DNA of 64,000 nt from Arsenicitalea aurantiaca. GTDB lineage: Bacteria; Pseudomonadota; Alphaproteobacteria; Rhizobiales; Devosiaceae. A program made the translations under genes and the position numbers. The stretch is from the NCBI RefSeq assembly GCF_003994485.1, contig NZ_RZNJ01000002.1, positions 185,255 through 249,254 on the forward strand. Direction: 5' to 3'. The notes beneath the pieces were generated by a model. It saw only the letters and a list, made by a program, of their open reading frames with translations. It was not told where the DNA came from and did not search any database. Within the stretch, counting starts at the first letter, position 1, and each line of letters begins with the position of its first letter. This document shows, piece after piece, positions 17,124 through 25,432 of the stretch.

Positions 17124-18461
17124 ATGCAGCCGCTTAACATCGCCATCATCGGTTCCGGCATCAGCGGGCTTTCCGCCGCCTGGCTGCTCTCACGGTCCCA
17201 CAAGGTCACGCTCTTTGAGAAGGCCGGCAGGCTCGGTGGCCATTCCAACACCGTGCTCGCCCGCACCGCCGAAGGCTCTGTTCCGGTCGATACGGGCTTC
17301 ATCGTCTACAACGAGAAGAACTATCCCAACCTCACCGCATTCTTTGATCACCTCGGGGTGGAAACCCAGCGCTCCAGCATGAGCTTCTCGGTGTCCGTCG
17401 CAGAAGGGCGGATGGAGTATTCGGGCGAGCACCTCAACGGGCTATTCGGTCAGCGCCGCAACATCGTGCGCATGAAGCACTGGCAGCTTGTCTCGGACAT
17501 CCTGCGCTTTTTCCGCTCCGCCGAGCAGCAGGCCGAGGCGATGCCCGCCGAGATGAGCATCGGGGAGTTCCTCGAGCACTTCAACTACTCCCGCGTGTTC
17601 ATCGAAGACCATATCCTGCCCGTGTCCTCGGCCATCTGGTCGACGCCGGCGCGCACCATGCTCGATTTTCCCGCCCGCACCTTCGTGCGCTTCTTTGCCA
17701 ATCATGGTCTGCTGCAGATCAATGATCGGCCCAAATGGCGCACGGTTACGGGCGGCTCGCGCAACTACGTCAACCGCATCCTCTCCGAGCGCCGTTTCGG
17801 TACCCGCGCCGGCTGCCACATCGTCTCCATCGTCCGGCATGCCGAGGGCGTGGAGATATTCCACTCCGATGGGCAGCGCGAGCATTTCGATCAGGTCGTG
17901 CTCGCTTGTCATGCCGATCAGGCTTTGGCGCTCCTCGGCGATCCGAGCGAGGCCGAGGGCGAAATCCTCTCTGCCTTCCGCTTCACGCCGAACCGGGCAG
18001 TCCTCCACACCGACCAGCGTTTCATGCCCCGCCGCAAGCGGCTCTGGTCGTCCTGGAACTATCTGCGCGCCGGGGAGCCGGAGAAGAACGATCTGAGCCT
18101 CACCTACTGGATGAACCGCCTCCAGAAGCTCCCGACGTCGACCAACATCTTCGTCACCCTCAATCCCACCCGTGAGTTTGCCGAAGGCACCGTCCAGCAG
18201 GATATCGCCTATGAGCACCCGCTCTTCGATGCGGGGGCGGTCGCGGCGCAGTCGCGGCTCTGGCAGGTGCAGGGCACGCAGAATACCTGGTTCGCCGGCG
18301 CCTGGATGGGCTATGGTTTCCACGAGGACGGTCTGCAGGCCGGCCTCGAAATTGCCGAGCGCATCGGGCCCCAGGCGCGGCCATGGCGTGTGGCCGAAGC
18401 CCGGGCGCGCGTTGCGCATAACTGGGCGGAGGGTGAACAGGCGATATGGGCGGCGGAGTAA
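17124..18461 (+). CDS. FAD-dependent oxidoreductase/desaturase (RSP1091/UfaD-like)
   Basis: A 445-residue flavin amine-oxidase fold protein. The FAD fingerprint NIAIIGSGISGLSAAWLLSR leads into FEKAGRLGGHSNTV; TGFIVYNEKNYPNLTAFFDH and the C-terminal NTWFAGAWMGYGFHEDGLQA are typical of the family formerly called NAD/FAD-binding amine oxidase. Homologues sit in RpoE-ChrR regulons; in R. sphaeroides the equivalent, recalled as RSP1091, is needed for the sigma-E response and has been assigned as a fatty-acid desaturase in furan fatty acid synthesis. That role is by family memory only. It overlaps the DUF1365 gene by 16 bases, and an RpoE-type promoter lies upstream. Confidence 0.82.
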   Translation: MQPLNIAIIGSGISGLSAAWLLSRSHKVTLFEKAGRLGGHSNTVLARTAEGSVPVDTGFIVYNEKNYPNLTAFFDHLGVETQRSSMSFSVSVAEGRMEYSGEHLNGLFGQRRNIVRMKHWQLVSDILRFFRSAEQQAEAMPAEMSIGEFLEHFNYSRVFIEDHILPVSSAIWSTPARTMLDFPARTFVRFFANHGLLQINDRPKWRTVTGGSRNYVNRILSERRFGTRAGCHIVSIVRHAEGVEIFHSDGQREHFDQVVLACHADQALALLGDPSEAEGEILSAFRFTPNRAVLHTDQRFMPRRKRLWSSWNYLRAGEPEKNDLSLTYWMNRLQKLPTSTNIFVTLNPTREFAEGTVQQDIAYEHPLFDAGAVAAQSRLWQVQGTQNTWFAGAWMGYGFHEDGLQAGLEIAERIGPQARPWRVAEARARVAHNWAEGEQAIWAAE

Positions 18462-19234
18462 CAGTCCCCGAGCCGGCCGGCGCCGTCTATGTCGGCGACG
18501 TGGTGCACAAGCGTGTCCGCCCCCGGCGCCACAGCCTGCGCTACCGGGTCTTCTCGCTCCTCGTCGATCTCGACCGGCTGGACACGCTCGACAGGAGCCT
18601 GCGGCTTTTCTCGGTCGGCCGGTTCAACGCCTTCTCCCTCATGCCACGCGATTTCGGCCCCCGTGATGGCACCTCGCTCGCGGCCTTCGTGCGGAGGCGC
18701 GCGGCTGCCGCCGGGGTCCCGGCGCTCGGCAGAATCCGCATGCTGGCCTATCCCCGCATCTTCGGGTACGCGTTCAATCCGCTGACCGTCTACTTTGCCG
18801 AAGATCCCGATGGGCGACTGGCATTCCTCCTCTACGAGGTCCGCAACACCTTTGGCGAACACCATTTCTACCAGGCCCGCATCGAGGGCGCTGGCGAGCG
18901 CACCGAGCACACGCTGCCTAAGGCTTTCTACGTCTCACCCTTCAACACGCTCGAGGGCGACTACCGGTTTTCCATCAGGCCGCCCGGCGACGATGTCTTC
19001 ATGGGCATCACCCTCACCACCGCTGAAGGCCCCCTGATGACCGCCTATTTCGGCGGCGAGCGCGCGCCCCTCAGCGACCGGCAGCTGCTGAAACTCCTGC
19101 TTGCATATCCACTTATGACGGCTAAAGTGATGCTCGGCATTCACTGGGAGGCGTTGCGCCTCTGGCTTAAGGGCGTACCGCTGACGCTCGGCCTCCGCCG
19201 TCGCCAGAGAGGCGCCCGGCCTGCCGCTCGGTAG
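18446..19234 (+). CDS. DUF1365 protein (RSP1090/UfaO-like)
   Basis: A 262-residue DUF1365 protein: VYVGDVVHKRVRPRRHSLRY at the N-terminus, LDRLDTLDRSLRLFSVGRFN, then RMLAYPRIFGYAFNPLTVYF and LYEVRNTFGEHHFY. In R. sphaeroides the relative encoded beside the FAD protein is required for the singlet-oxygen response and was proposed to add oxygen to a methylated dienoic fatty acid to make a furan ring; I rely on memory for this. It starts inside the end of the FAD gene (translational coupling) and is followed after 15 bases by the methyltransferase gene. No membrane helices are obvious except a hydrophobic stretch near LLKLLLAYPLM. Confidence 0.85.
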   Translation: MGGGVTVPEPAGAVYVGDVVHKRVRPRRHSLRYRVFSLLVDLDRLDTLDRSLRLFSVGRFNAFSLMPRDFGPRDGTSLAAFVRRRAAAAGVPALGRIRMLAYPRIFGYAFNPLTVYFAEDPDGRLAFLLYEVRNTFGEHHFYQARIEGAGERTEHTLPKAFYVSPFNTLEGDYRFSIRPPGDDVFMGITLTTAEGPLMTAYFGGERAPLSDRQLLKLLLAYPLMTAKVMLGIHWEALRLWLKGVPLTLGLRRRQRGARPAAR

Positions 19235-19249
19235 TTCAGGTTGCGTGTG

Positions 19250-20485
19250 ATGGACAAGAGCTTAGCCGATCAGGACCCGCAGGCGCGAACCCTCGCTGCG
19301 CGCCTTGCCTCCCGCTTCGTCGAGTGGATGGGCGCGCGCATGCTCGGCAAGGTCCGCCACGGCGCTGTCACCGTCATCTTCCCCAATGGACGCAGCCGAA
19401 CCATCGGCACCCCCACCACCGGGGAACACGCAGTGCTCCGGCTGCGCGATTTTCGGGTGATCAGGGAAGCCATGCGGCGCGGCACGGTCGGGTTCGCCGC
19501 CGCCTACATCAACGGCGATGTCGAGGTCGACGACCTCACTGCGCTCTTCCGCTTCTTCCTGCAGAACCGTGACGTTTTCGATCGCGCCAATCCCGGCATC
19601 TTCCGCAAGGCCGCGCAGGATCTGGCCTACCACCTGTCGCGTCCCAATACGCGCGAGGGTTCGCGGGCCAACATCTCCGAGCATTACGATCTCGGCAACG
19701 ATTTCTACGGGCAGTGGCTCGACGGCTCGATGACCTATTCCTCGGCCGTCTTCACCTCCGGCAATCAGTCGCTGGAGGAGGCGCAGCGGGCCAAATACCA
19801 CCGGGTGGCCGACATGGCGGGCGTGACGCGCGGCGCCTCGGTGCTCGAAATCGGCTGTGGCTGGGGCGGCTTTGCCGAAGCCGTAACCCGCGACTATGGC
19901 GCGAACCTCTACGGCATCACCCTTTCGCGCGAGCAGCTGAGATATGCCTCCGAGCGGCTCCGGAGCCAGGGCCTCGATGTGCTCGGAACCCTGTCCTTTG
20001 AAGACTATCGCGACACCGCGGGTCAGTTCGACCATGTCTGCTCGATCGAGATGATCGAGGCGGTGGGCGAGGAGCATTGGCCGACTTATTTTCAGGCCGT
20101 GCACGATCGGCTGAAGCCCGGTGGCACCGCGGCCATCCAGGCGATCACCATCAACGAAGCCGATTTCGTCAACTATCGCAGCGGGCCGGACTTCATCCAG
20201 CGCTACATCTTCCCCGGTGGCATGCTGCTGACCAAGACTGCGATGCGCGAGCAGGCCGATCGGGTCGGGCTCGTGCTCGAAAACGTCGAGAACTTCCGCC
20301 TGTCCTACGCGCGCACGCTGCGGCTGTGGCGCGAGCGCTTCCTCGAACGCTGGCCGGTCATAGCGCCGCTCGGCTATGACGAGGCGTTCAGGCGCAAATG
20401 GGTCTACTACCTCAGCTATTGCGAGGCCGGCTTCCTCGAAGGCTCGATCGACGTCGGCATCTACCAATACCGGCGACCGGCCTGA
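19250..20485 (+). CDS. cfa: Cyclopropane-fatty-acyl-phospholipid synthase family methyltransferase
   Basis: A 411-residue SAM-dependent enzyme that modifies the double bond of unsaturated acyl chains in phospholipids. Signatures: ISEHYDLGNDFYGQWLDGSM, YSSAVFTSGNQSLEEAQRAK, the SAM site VLEIGCGWGGFAEAV, SIEMIEAVGEEHWPTYF and YIFPGGML. Products could be cyclopropane or methyl-branched chains; in R. sphaeroides the CfaA relative belongs to the same sigma-E stress circuit. ATG at 19250 is used; the frame also allows TTG at 19241. It is the third gene of the operon and converges on the SDR gene, leaving 8 bases between stops. Confidence 0.93.
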   Translation: MDKSLADQDPQARTLAARLASRFVEWMGARMLGKVRHGAVTVIFPNGRSRTIGTPTTGEHAVLRLRDFRVIREAMRRGTVGFAAAYINGDVEVDDLTALFRFFLQNRDVFDRANPGIFRKAAQDLAYHLSRPNTREGSRANISEHYDLGNDFYGQWLDGSMTYSSAVFTSGNQSLEEAQRAKYHRVADMAGVTRGASVLEIGCGWGGFAEAVTRDYGANLYGITLSREQLRYASERLRSQGLDVLGTLSFEDYRDTAGQFDHVCSIEMIEAVGEEHWPTYFQAVHDRLKPGGTAAIQAITINEADFVNYRSGPDFIQRYIFPGGMLLTKTAMREQADRVGLVLENVENFRLSYARTLRLWRERFLERWPVIAPLGYDEAFRRKWVYYLSYCEAGFLEGSIDVGIYQYRRPA

Positions 20486-20493
20486 GGGAGCCC

Positions 20494-21243
20494 TCAGCCC
20501 TTCGGCAGCATCCTGCGGGCAATGCTCAGAAACACGCTGTTGGGGAGCAGCCGGGACAGCGCCACGATCAACGCCATGCGGCGCGGAAAGGCGATCTCGA
20601 ACCGATCGCTCTCGAGCAATCCATCGACGATCCGCCGCGCCGCCTCCTCGGTTTCGAGCAGGAACGGCATCGGGAAATCATTCTTGGCGGTGAGCTCGGA
20701 TTTGAAGAAACCGGGATTGATCAGCCGCATCTGGATGTTGTGCGGCGCCAGTTCCGTCTTCATCACCTTGGTGAGGTGGATAAGCGCTGCCTTGGTCGAC
20801 CCATACGCGGCGGCGCGGGGCAGGGGGAGGTAGCCTGCGAGCGAGGCGATAATGGCGATCTGCCCGCCCCCCTGTCGCTTCATGGCCTCCGCGACCGGGC
20901 CCACCATCCGCACGACCCCGAGCAGATTGGTATCGACGACGGCGTTGAATTTTTCGAAATCGTAGTCGCCGACATCCATGGGATGCCAGGCGGCTGCCCC
21001 ATAGATCAGCAGGTCGATGCCGCCATCCTCGAACAGCCCTTTGACTGCCGCCTCGACGGCCTGCCGGTCGGTCACGTCGAGTTGCCGGGTGAAGATGCCT
21101 GCGCGACGCCGTGCAACCTCGGCGAGCCGATCTTCCCGGCGGCCGGAGATCACCACGGTCCAGTCGCGCTCGGCGAGCATGACGGCGAGTTCGGCGCCGA
21201 CGCCGGAGCCGCCCCCGATGATCCAGGCGCGGCGCCGGGCCAT
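20494..21243 (-). CDS. Short-chain dehydrogenase/reductase
   Basis: A 249-residue Rossmann-fold oxidoreductase. Cofactor site AWIIGGGSGVGAELAVMLAE, an Arg after the second strand (SGRREDRL) suggesting NADPH, YGAAAWHPMD, the catalytic Ser in IIASLAGYLPL and the YxxxK pair in AAYGSTKAALIH. The C-terminal half is hydrophobic (MALIVALSRLLPNSVFLSIA), so it may associate with the membrane. It follows chrR by one base and so lies in the rpoE-chrR operon; a fatty-aldehyde or lipid carbonyl substrate is a reasonable guess from context but is unproven. Confidence 0.88.
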   Translation of the reverse strand: MARRRAWIIGGGSGVGAELAVMLAERDWTVVISGRREDRLAEVARRRAGIFTRQLDVTDRQAVEAAVKGLFEDGGIDLLIYGAAAWHPMDVGDYDFEKFNAVVDTNLLGVVRMVGPVAEAMKRQGGGQIAIIASLAGYLPLPRAAAYGSTKAALIHLTKVMKTELAPHNIQMRLINPGFFKSELTAKNDFPMPFLLETEEAARRIVDGLLESDRFEIAFPRRMALIVALSRLLPNSVFLSIARRMLPKG

Positions 21244-21244
21244 C

Positions 21245-21901
21245 TTAAAAGCCGAACAGCGGTTGCAGCGTCCGGATCACCCGGCTGCGGAAATTGAGCC
21301 GTGCGTCCACCGCCACCAGACAGATGCAGTCTTCGCCGGGCTCGGCGATAGGCTGATGCTCGACATCCTCGTCATGGTCAGCCAGGTCGCCGGCGGCAAA
21401 CCGTCCGAACCTGTCGCCATAGGCGCCGCGCAGAATCAGCGTCAGCTCCTGTCCGCCATGGCCATGCTCGGGCACGCGCTTGCCGGCGCCCACCCTCAGC
21501 AGCATCAGCCGGCCATTCGCATTGGTCCCCGTCGGCAATTCACAGGTTGCAACGCCAGGCCCCGAAAACTTCCATTTCACGGCATCGAGCCCATCGGGCA
21601 GATAGCGGGCCAGCGGTTGCGGCACACTCGGATCGACGCTATCGCTTCCCCGAGGCTCGGGCAGGTCTATGCGCTCGTCGTCTGCGGCTTCGAGCAGGCG
21701 CTCCAGCGCGCCATCGCTCATCGGCTCGGCCGTTTCCGCCTTGAGCAGGGCTCCGCCGATGAGGTCGGTGCGCCTCGCCGTCTCCCGGCAGGCTTCGCAC
21801 ATGGCCATGTGTGTGGACACCACGACCGCGAACGGCTCATCGAGCGTTCCGGCGCTCCACGCCATGAGCGTCGAGATGTCGGGGTGGAAGGCGATCGTCA
21901 A
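21245..21901 (-). CDS. chrR: Anti-sigma factor ChrR
   Basis: A 218-residue zinc-dependent anti-sigma factor that binds RpoE and releases it on singlet-oxygen or organic-peroxide stress. The N-terminal anti-sigma domain has His6, His31, Cys35 and Cys38 (THMAMCEAC), the same positions as the zinc ligands of R. sphaeroides ChrR. The C-terminal cupin domain has His146, His148, Glu152 (PEHGHGGQELTLIL) and His182, keeping the H-x-H-x3-E-x29-H spacing of the second zinc site. All eight ligands are present, so the sensor should be functional. The start overlaps the rpoE stop by 4 bases (ATGA). Confidence 0.95.
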   Translation of the reverse strand: MTIAFHPDISTLMAWSAGTLDEPFAVVVSTHMAMCEACRETARRTDLIGGALLKAETAEPMSDGALERLLEAADDERIDLPEPRGSDSVDPSVPQPLARYLPDGLDAVKWKFSGPGVATCELPTGTNANGRLMLLRVGAGKRVPEHGHGGQELTLILRGAYGDRFGRFAAGDLADHDEDVEHQPIAEPGEDCICLVAVDARLNFRSRVIRTLQPLFGF

Positions 21902-22497
21902 TGCAAGTCCTCCAGCATGGGGCGCAGCCGGTCATAGGCGAGCCGCAGGCGTGATTTTACGGTTCCGAGAGGGATGCCGACGCGAACCGCGATCTCGGCA
22001 TGGGGCAGTTCGTGCACGAAGCTGAGGCGCACGACCTCCCTCTGTTCGGGCGATAGGGTTTCGATGGCTCGGCTCACCCGGTCAACGATCTCGCTTTCCT
22101 CGAGAAGGCTCGGTGCGCCGCGCGCGTCGGATTCGATCTCGATGCTTTCGAGATCGACATAAGGCTTGTTCGACTGCCGGCGCAGCTGGTCGATCCGAAG
22201 GTTGCGGGCAATGGTGAAGATCCACGTCGCCACGGCGCCGCGCCCGGCAACATAGAGATGCGCCTTGCGCCAAACCGAGAGCAGGGTTTCCTGGGCAAGG
22301 TCCTCGGCCAGGGCCGCATCAGCGCCCAGTTTCATCATCATCGACTTTATGCGTGGCGCAAAAATCGCGAAGAGTTCGGCCAGGGCCGCCTTGTCACGAT
22401 CGCGCGCAACGCGGTCTAGCAACGCGGCGGGGTCGGCTTCCGTCTGCCCGCTTGGGCCGGGCTTCTGTCTTTCGTCACTCATGGATAGAGCATACAT
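21898..22497 (-). CDS. rpoE: ECF sigma factor RpoE (ChrR-controlled, ECF11 type)
   Basis: A 199-residue extracytoplasmic-function sigma factor with only regions 2 and 4. Region 2 reads AELFAIFAPRIKSMMMKLGA, AEDLAQETLLSVWRKAHLY and ATWIFTIARNLRIDQLRRQ; region 4 reads LSPEQREVVRLSFVHELPHA and the HTH IAVRVGIPLGTVKSRLRLAY. The pairing with an intact ChrR and a self-type promoter at 22521-22550 indicates autoregulation and a singlet-oxygen or lipid-peroxide response. ATG at 22497 is preferred over 22482 because GGAGG lies just upstream of it. Confidence 0.94.
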   Translation of the reverse strand: MYALSMSDERQKPGPSGQTEADPAALLDRVARDRDKAALAELFAIFAPRIKSMMMKLGADAALAEDLAQETLLSVWRKAHLYVAGRGAVATWIFTIARNLRIDQLRRQSNKPYVDLESIEIESDARGAPSLLEESEIVDRVSRAIETLSPEQREVVRLSFVHELPHAEIAVRVGIPLGTVKSRLRLAYDRLRPMLEDLH

Positions 22498-22520
22498 CGC
22501 CGCCTCCGCCGCGTCTCCGG

Positions 22521-22550
22521 TTTCAACGGAGCACTGCGGCGGCTGGATCA
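22521..22550 (-). promoter_or_regulatory. Predicted RpoE autoregulatory promoter
   Basis: Reading the minus strand: TGATCC (22550-22545), 18 bases, then TTGAAA (22526-22521), about 24 bases before the rpoE ATG. The -35 is a perfect match to the sigma-E element of R. sphaeroides and the spacing is identical to that upstream of the FAD gene at 17064. The -10 is a poorer match. Transcription would start near 22515, leaving a short leader with GGAGG. Confidence 0.6.
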
Positions 22551-22602
22551 GCGGAATGTTCGTATAAAATCGCCCTGCGCCAGCCTGTCGCAGCGGGCGG
22601 TG

Positions 22603-22989
22603 TCAGGCATCCGGCTCTGCCTCGCGGGCCTTCAGGATCGGCTGAGGATCGGCCGGGGGTACCGACGCGTTCCCCTCGGCCCGATCGCGGTAGAGGGCAG
22701 CGCGCGCGAGGAGCATCAACGTCACAGGGGTCGTGACGCTGACGAAGACGAAGATCAGCAATTCCTGCAGGATCACGCGGGATTCGAGCACCGTAAAGCA
22801 GATCATCGATGCCACGATGATCAGCACCGTGCCGAGGCTCGTTCCGAGGGTCGGCGTATGGACCCGGTCATAGAACGATCGCAGTCTCCAGAGCCCGAAC
22901 GAACCAACCAGCGTGAAGGCCGCTCCCCCGATCGTCAGCGCTCCCACGATGATCGCCGCCCAGAGCGGCAGGTCCCCTGGCGCGATCAT
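22603..22989 (-). CDS. mrpG: Mrp Na+/H+ antiporter subunit G
   Basis: A 128-residue membrane subunit with three predicted helices and the MnhG pattern: ALTIGGAAFTLVGSFGLWRL, RVHTPTLGTSLGTVLIIVAS and LLIFVFVSVTTPVTLMLLAR. It is the last gene of the operon and overlaps mrpF by 4 bases. The C-terminal tail after the third helix is charged and Pro-rich. It belongs to the hetero-oligomeric complex exporting Na+ (or K+) in exchange for protons. Confidence 0.93.
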   Translation of the reverse strand: MIAPGDLPLWAAIIVGALTIGGAAFTLVGSFGLWRLRSFYDRVHTPTLGTSLGTVLIIVASMICFTVLESRVILQELLIFVFVSVTTPVTLMLLARAALYRDRAEGNASVPPADPQPILKAREAEPDA

Positions 22990-23267
22990 TCGATCACCTC
23001 GCCGCGCATCAGGAACTTGGCGAGCGCGACCGTGCCGACAAAGCCCAGCACCGCGATGATCAGCGCGGCCTCGAAATAGAGTTCGCCCCCGGTCCGGATG
23101 CCGAAGGTCAGCATCATCAGCATGGCGTTGACGTAGAAGGTGTCGAGCGCCAGCACGCGGTCCTGTGCGCGCGGTCCCTTGATGAGCCTCAGCGTCGCCG
23201 CGACCATGGCCAGCGCGAGAAGGATCTGCGCGATGGACACCGACCAGATGATGATGGTGGCGCTCAT
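22986..23267 (-). CDS. mrpF: Mrp antiporter subunit F
   Basis: A 93-residue protein with three helices; the core LIKGPRAQDRVLALDTFYVN and the Asp in that loop are the MnhF hallmark. ATG at 23267 is chosen because it overlaps the mrpE stop (ATGA); the frame reaches further upstream to 23321 within mrpE. The tight overlaps show translational coupling through the whole operon. Confidence 0.92.
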   Translation of the reverse strand: MSATIIIWSVSIAQILLALAMVAATLRLIKGPRAQDRVLALDTFYVNAMLMMLTFGIRTGGELYFEAALIIAVLGFVGTVALAKFLMRGEVIE

Positions 23268-23752
23268 TGGAAAATCTCCATCAGCAGGCGTTCGTAGCGG
23301 TTCTTGATGATGTCGATCCACGCCTGCTCGTCCTTGAGGTCGAGCACGTGAATGAGAAGCCGGCCGCTACCCGCGTCGAAATTGAGCCAGACCGTCCCCG
23401 GCGTCGCCGTCATGATGATCGAGAGGATCGCGAGCCCATACCGGTTCTGCATGTCGATCGGCACGGTCATGAAGCCCGAGGTCTGCTTTCTCCGCTTGCC
23501 CTGGATCGCGATTCCCGCCACCGCGAAATTGGACCGGATGACGTCCGTCGCGACGATGCCGAGCAGCCGCAGCACCGCAAGGGGTTTCCCGATCTTCGGC
23601 TTCTGCGGTTTGAGCGCCGCCATCGCGAGCCCGGCGCCCGTCGCAACCGCGCCGCCCAGAAGGATATGCCCCAGCGCCACCGTCTGGTTGAGCAGCAGCC
23701 ACATGCCAAGCAGGCCCAGCGTCAGGAGCGGGAAGGGGAAGAGCCGCCTCAT
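23264..23752 (-). CDS. mrpE: Mrp antiporter subunit E
   Basis: A 162-residue MnhE subunit: two N-terminal helices (FPLLTLGLLGMWLLLNQTV and ILLGGAVATGAGLAMAAL), then DVIRSNFAVAGIAI, LSIIMTATPGTVWLNFD and HVLDLKDEQAWIDIIKNRYE. MrpE is needed for full antiport but does not itself resemble a transporter. The start at 23752 overlaps the end of mrpD by 4 bases (ATGA), although the frame stays open far upstream inside mrpD. Confidence 0.92.
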   Translation of the reverse strand: MRRLFPFPLLTLGLLGMWLLLNQTVALGHILLGGAVATGAGLAMAALKPQKPKIGKPLAVLRLLGIVATDVIRSNFAVAGIAIQGKRRKQTSGFMTVPIDMQNRYGLAILSIIMTATPGTVWLNFDAGSGRLLIHVLDLKDEQAWIDIIKNRYERLLMEIFQ

Positions 23753-25431
23753 GGCGCCACCTCCGTTTCCTCGTCTGCCCCTTGCGCCGGATCGGGTGTG
23801 CCCGAGGGTGCACGCGCCACGCGTTCGGCCGTGAGCACGCTCTCGATATAGCCGGCAGGTTCGCTGAGGCTCGCCGCGGTCTCGTCCATGTAGCGGATCA
23901 CCGCGCCGCCCTGCAGCGTCATGGCGAGGCAGAGCCCGAGCAGCCCGAGCACCGGCAGCACCTCGATCACGCGCACGCTCGGCACCGTCCGTTCGATCGA
24001 AGCCCAGAAAATGCTGATCCCCGAACGCGTCATCGCGATCAGCGCAGCGAGCCCCGAGACGATCAGCAGCGCGACCAGCACCCAGGTCCCGGCGCCGATC
24101 GGCAGCCCGTCCCCGAGCCCTGTGGGATTGAACATGCCGTGGATCATGGCGAATTTCGCAAGAAAGCCCGAAAGCGGCGGCAGGCCGGCGAGCAGTAGCG
24201 CAATGCCGGCAAAGCTCGCCCCCAGCACCGCAAGCGTGAAGGGAATGGTGACCCCCACCTCCTCTTCGGCGTCCTCCGCCTCGTCCTCGCCAAATGCTTC
24301 CATCGTCACCGCGAGCACGTCGGCGCCCGCATCGCGCGCCCGCTCGACGAGCTCGATCAGGAGAAAGAACGCGCTGATGGTCAGCGTTGAGCTCACGAGA
24401 TAATAAAGCGCCCCGCTGATCACCGGCGCGGTCCCATAGCCGATCACCGCCAGAAGCGTGCCGGAGGAGACCAGAACGCTGTAGCCTGCGATCCGAGACA
24501 GGCCCTGCGAGGCCAGCACGCCGATCATGCCGAAGCCGATCGTCACCATGCCGCCCACCAGGATCCAGTGCGCGCCGAACCCTGCGGAGTCGCCCGCTTC
24601 GGGCCCGAAGACCAGCAGCGACAGCCGCAGGACCACATAGACCCCGACCTTGCTCATGATCGCAAAGATCGCCGCCACCGGCGCCGCGGCTGCCGTATAG
24701 GCCGTCGGCAACCAGAAGCCGAGCGGCCACATGCCCGATTTGACGAGGAAGGCGATCCCGAGAATCGCCGCGCCCGCTTCGAGGATCACCCGGTTCTCCG
24801 CGCTCGCATCGCCCACGCGGGCGGCAAGGTCGGCCATGTTGAGCGTGCCCGTCACCCCATAGATGAGCGCAACCCCGATCAGGAAGAGGAGCGAGGCCGA
24901 GAGGTTGATGGCGATATAGTGCAGCCCTGCACGCACCCGCGCCGTACCCGACCCGTGCAGCACGAGCCCGTAGGACGCCGCCAGCATTACCTCGAAGAAG
25001 ACGAAGAGGTTGAAGAGGTCCCCGGTGAGGAAGGCGCCGTTGATGCCCACCAGCAGGAACTGGAAGAGCGTGTGGAAGTGCGGCCCGGCCCGATGCCAGC
25101 GGGCGAGCGAGAAGATGAGCGCCGCCACCGCCAGCACCGAAGTCAGCACCAGCATCAGCGCCGAAAGCCGGTCGAGCACGAGCGTGATCGCGAAGGGCGC
25201 CGGCCAGTTGCCGAGGAGATAGACGCTGGTGCGCGCCGGATCCCCGCTCGCCGTCATCCCGCCTGCGATCATGAGGAGCGTAATCGCGACGATCAGCAGC
25301 GTCAGCGTGGACACGAGGTTCACGGCGATCTTGAACGGCCGCCTGCGGTCGTCGACGATCACCATCAGCGCGCCCGCGAGCAGCGGCAGCAGGATCGGAA
25401 CGGCGATCAGATGGTCAAAGAGTGCTCCCAT
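23749..25431 (-). CDS. mrpD: Mrp antiporter subunit D
   Basis: A 560-residue multi-helix protein homologous to NuoM/N and MrpA, one of the two proton-channel-like subunits. The signature Lys/Glu helices are visible in FVFFEVMLAASYGLVLHGS and AFLVKSGMWPLGFWLPTAYT AA. A charged insert (EAFGEDEAEDAEEEVG, about residue 390) and a long acidic C-terminal tail (PDPAQGADEETEVAP) are unusual. ATG at 25431, next to the mrpC stop and after GGAG, is preferred to 25455 inside mrpC. Confidence 0.93.
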   Translation of the reverse strand: MGALFDHLIAVPILLPLLAGALMVIVDDRRRPFKIAVNLVSTLTLLIVAITLLMIAGGMTASGDPARTSVYLLGNWPAPFAITLVLDRLSALMLVLTSVLAVAALIFSLARWHRAGPHFHTLFQFLLVGINGAFLTGDLFNLFVFFEVMLAASYGLVLHGSGTARVRAGLHYIAINLSASLLFLIGVALIYGVTGTLNMADLAARVGDASAENRVILEAGAAILGIAFLVKSGMWPLGFWLPTAYTAAAAPVAAIFAIMSKVGVYVVLRLSLLVFGPEAGDSAGFGAHWILVGGMVTIGFGMIGVLASQGLSRIAGYSVLVSSGTLLAVIGYGTAPVISGALYYLVSSTLTISAFFLLIELVERARDAGADVLAVTMEAFGEDEAEDAEEEVGVTIPFTLAVLGASFAGIALLLAGLPPLSGFLAKFAMIHGMFNPTGLGDGLPIGAGTWVLVALLIVSGLAALIAMTRSGISIFWASIERTVPSVRVIEVLPVLGLLGLCLAMTLQGGAVIRYMDETAASLSEPAGYIESVLTAERVARAPSGTPDPAQGADEETEVAP

Positions 25432-25432
25432 C

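Noticed and set aside
23264-24730. A 488-residue minus-strand frame including mrpE
   Set aside because: Its first two thirds are antisense-type composition inside mrpD in another frame; only the last 162 residues are MrpE.
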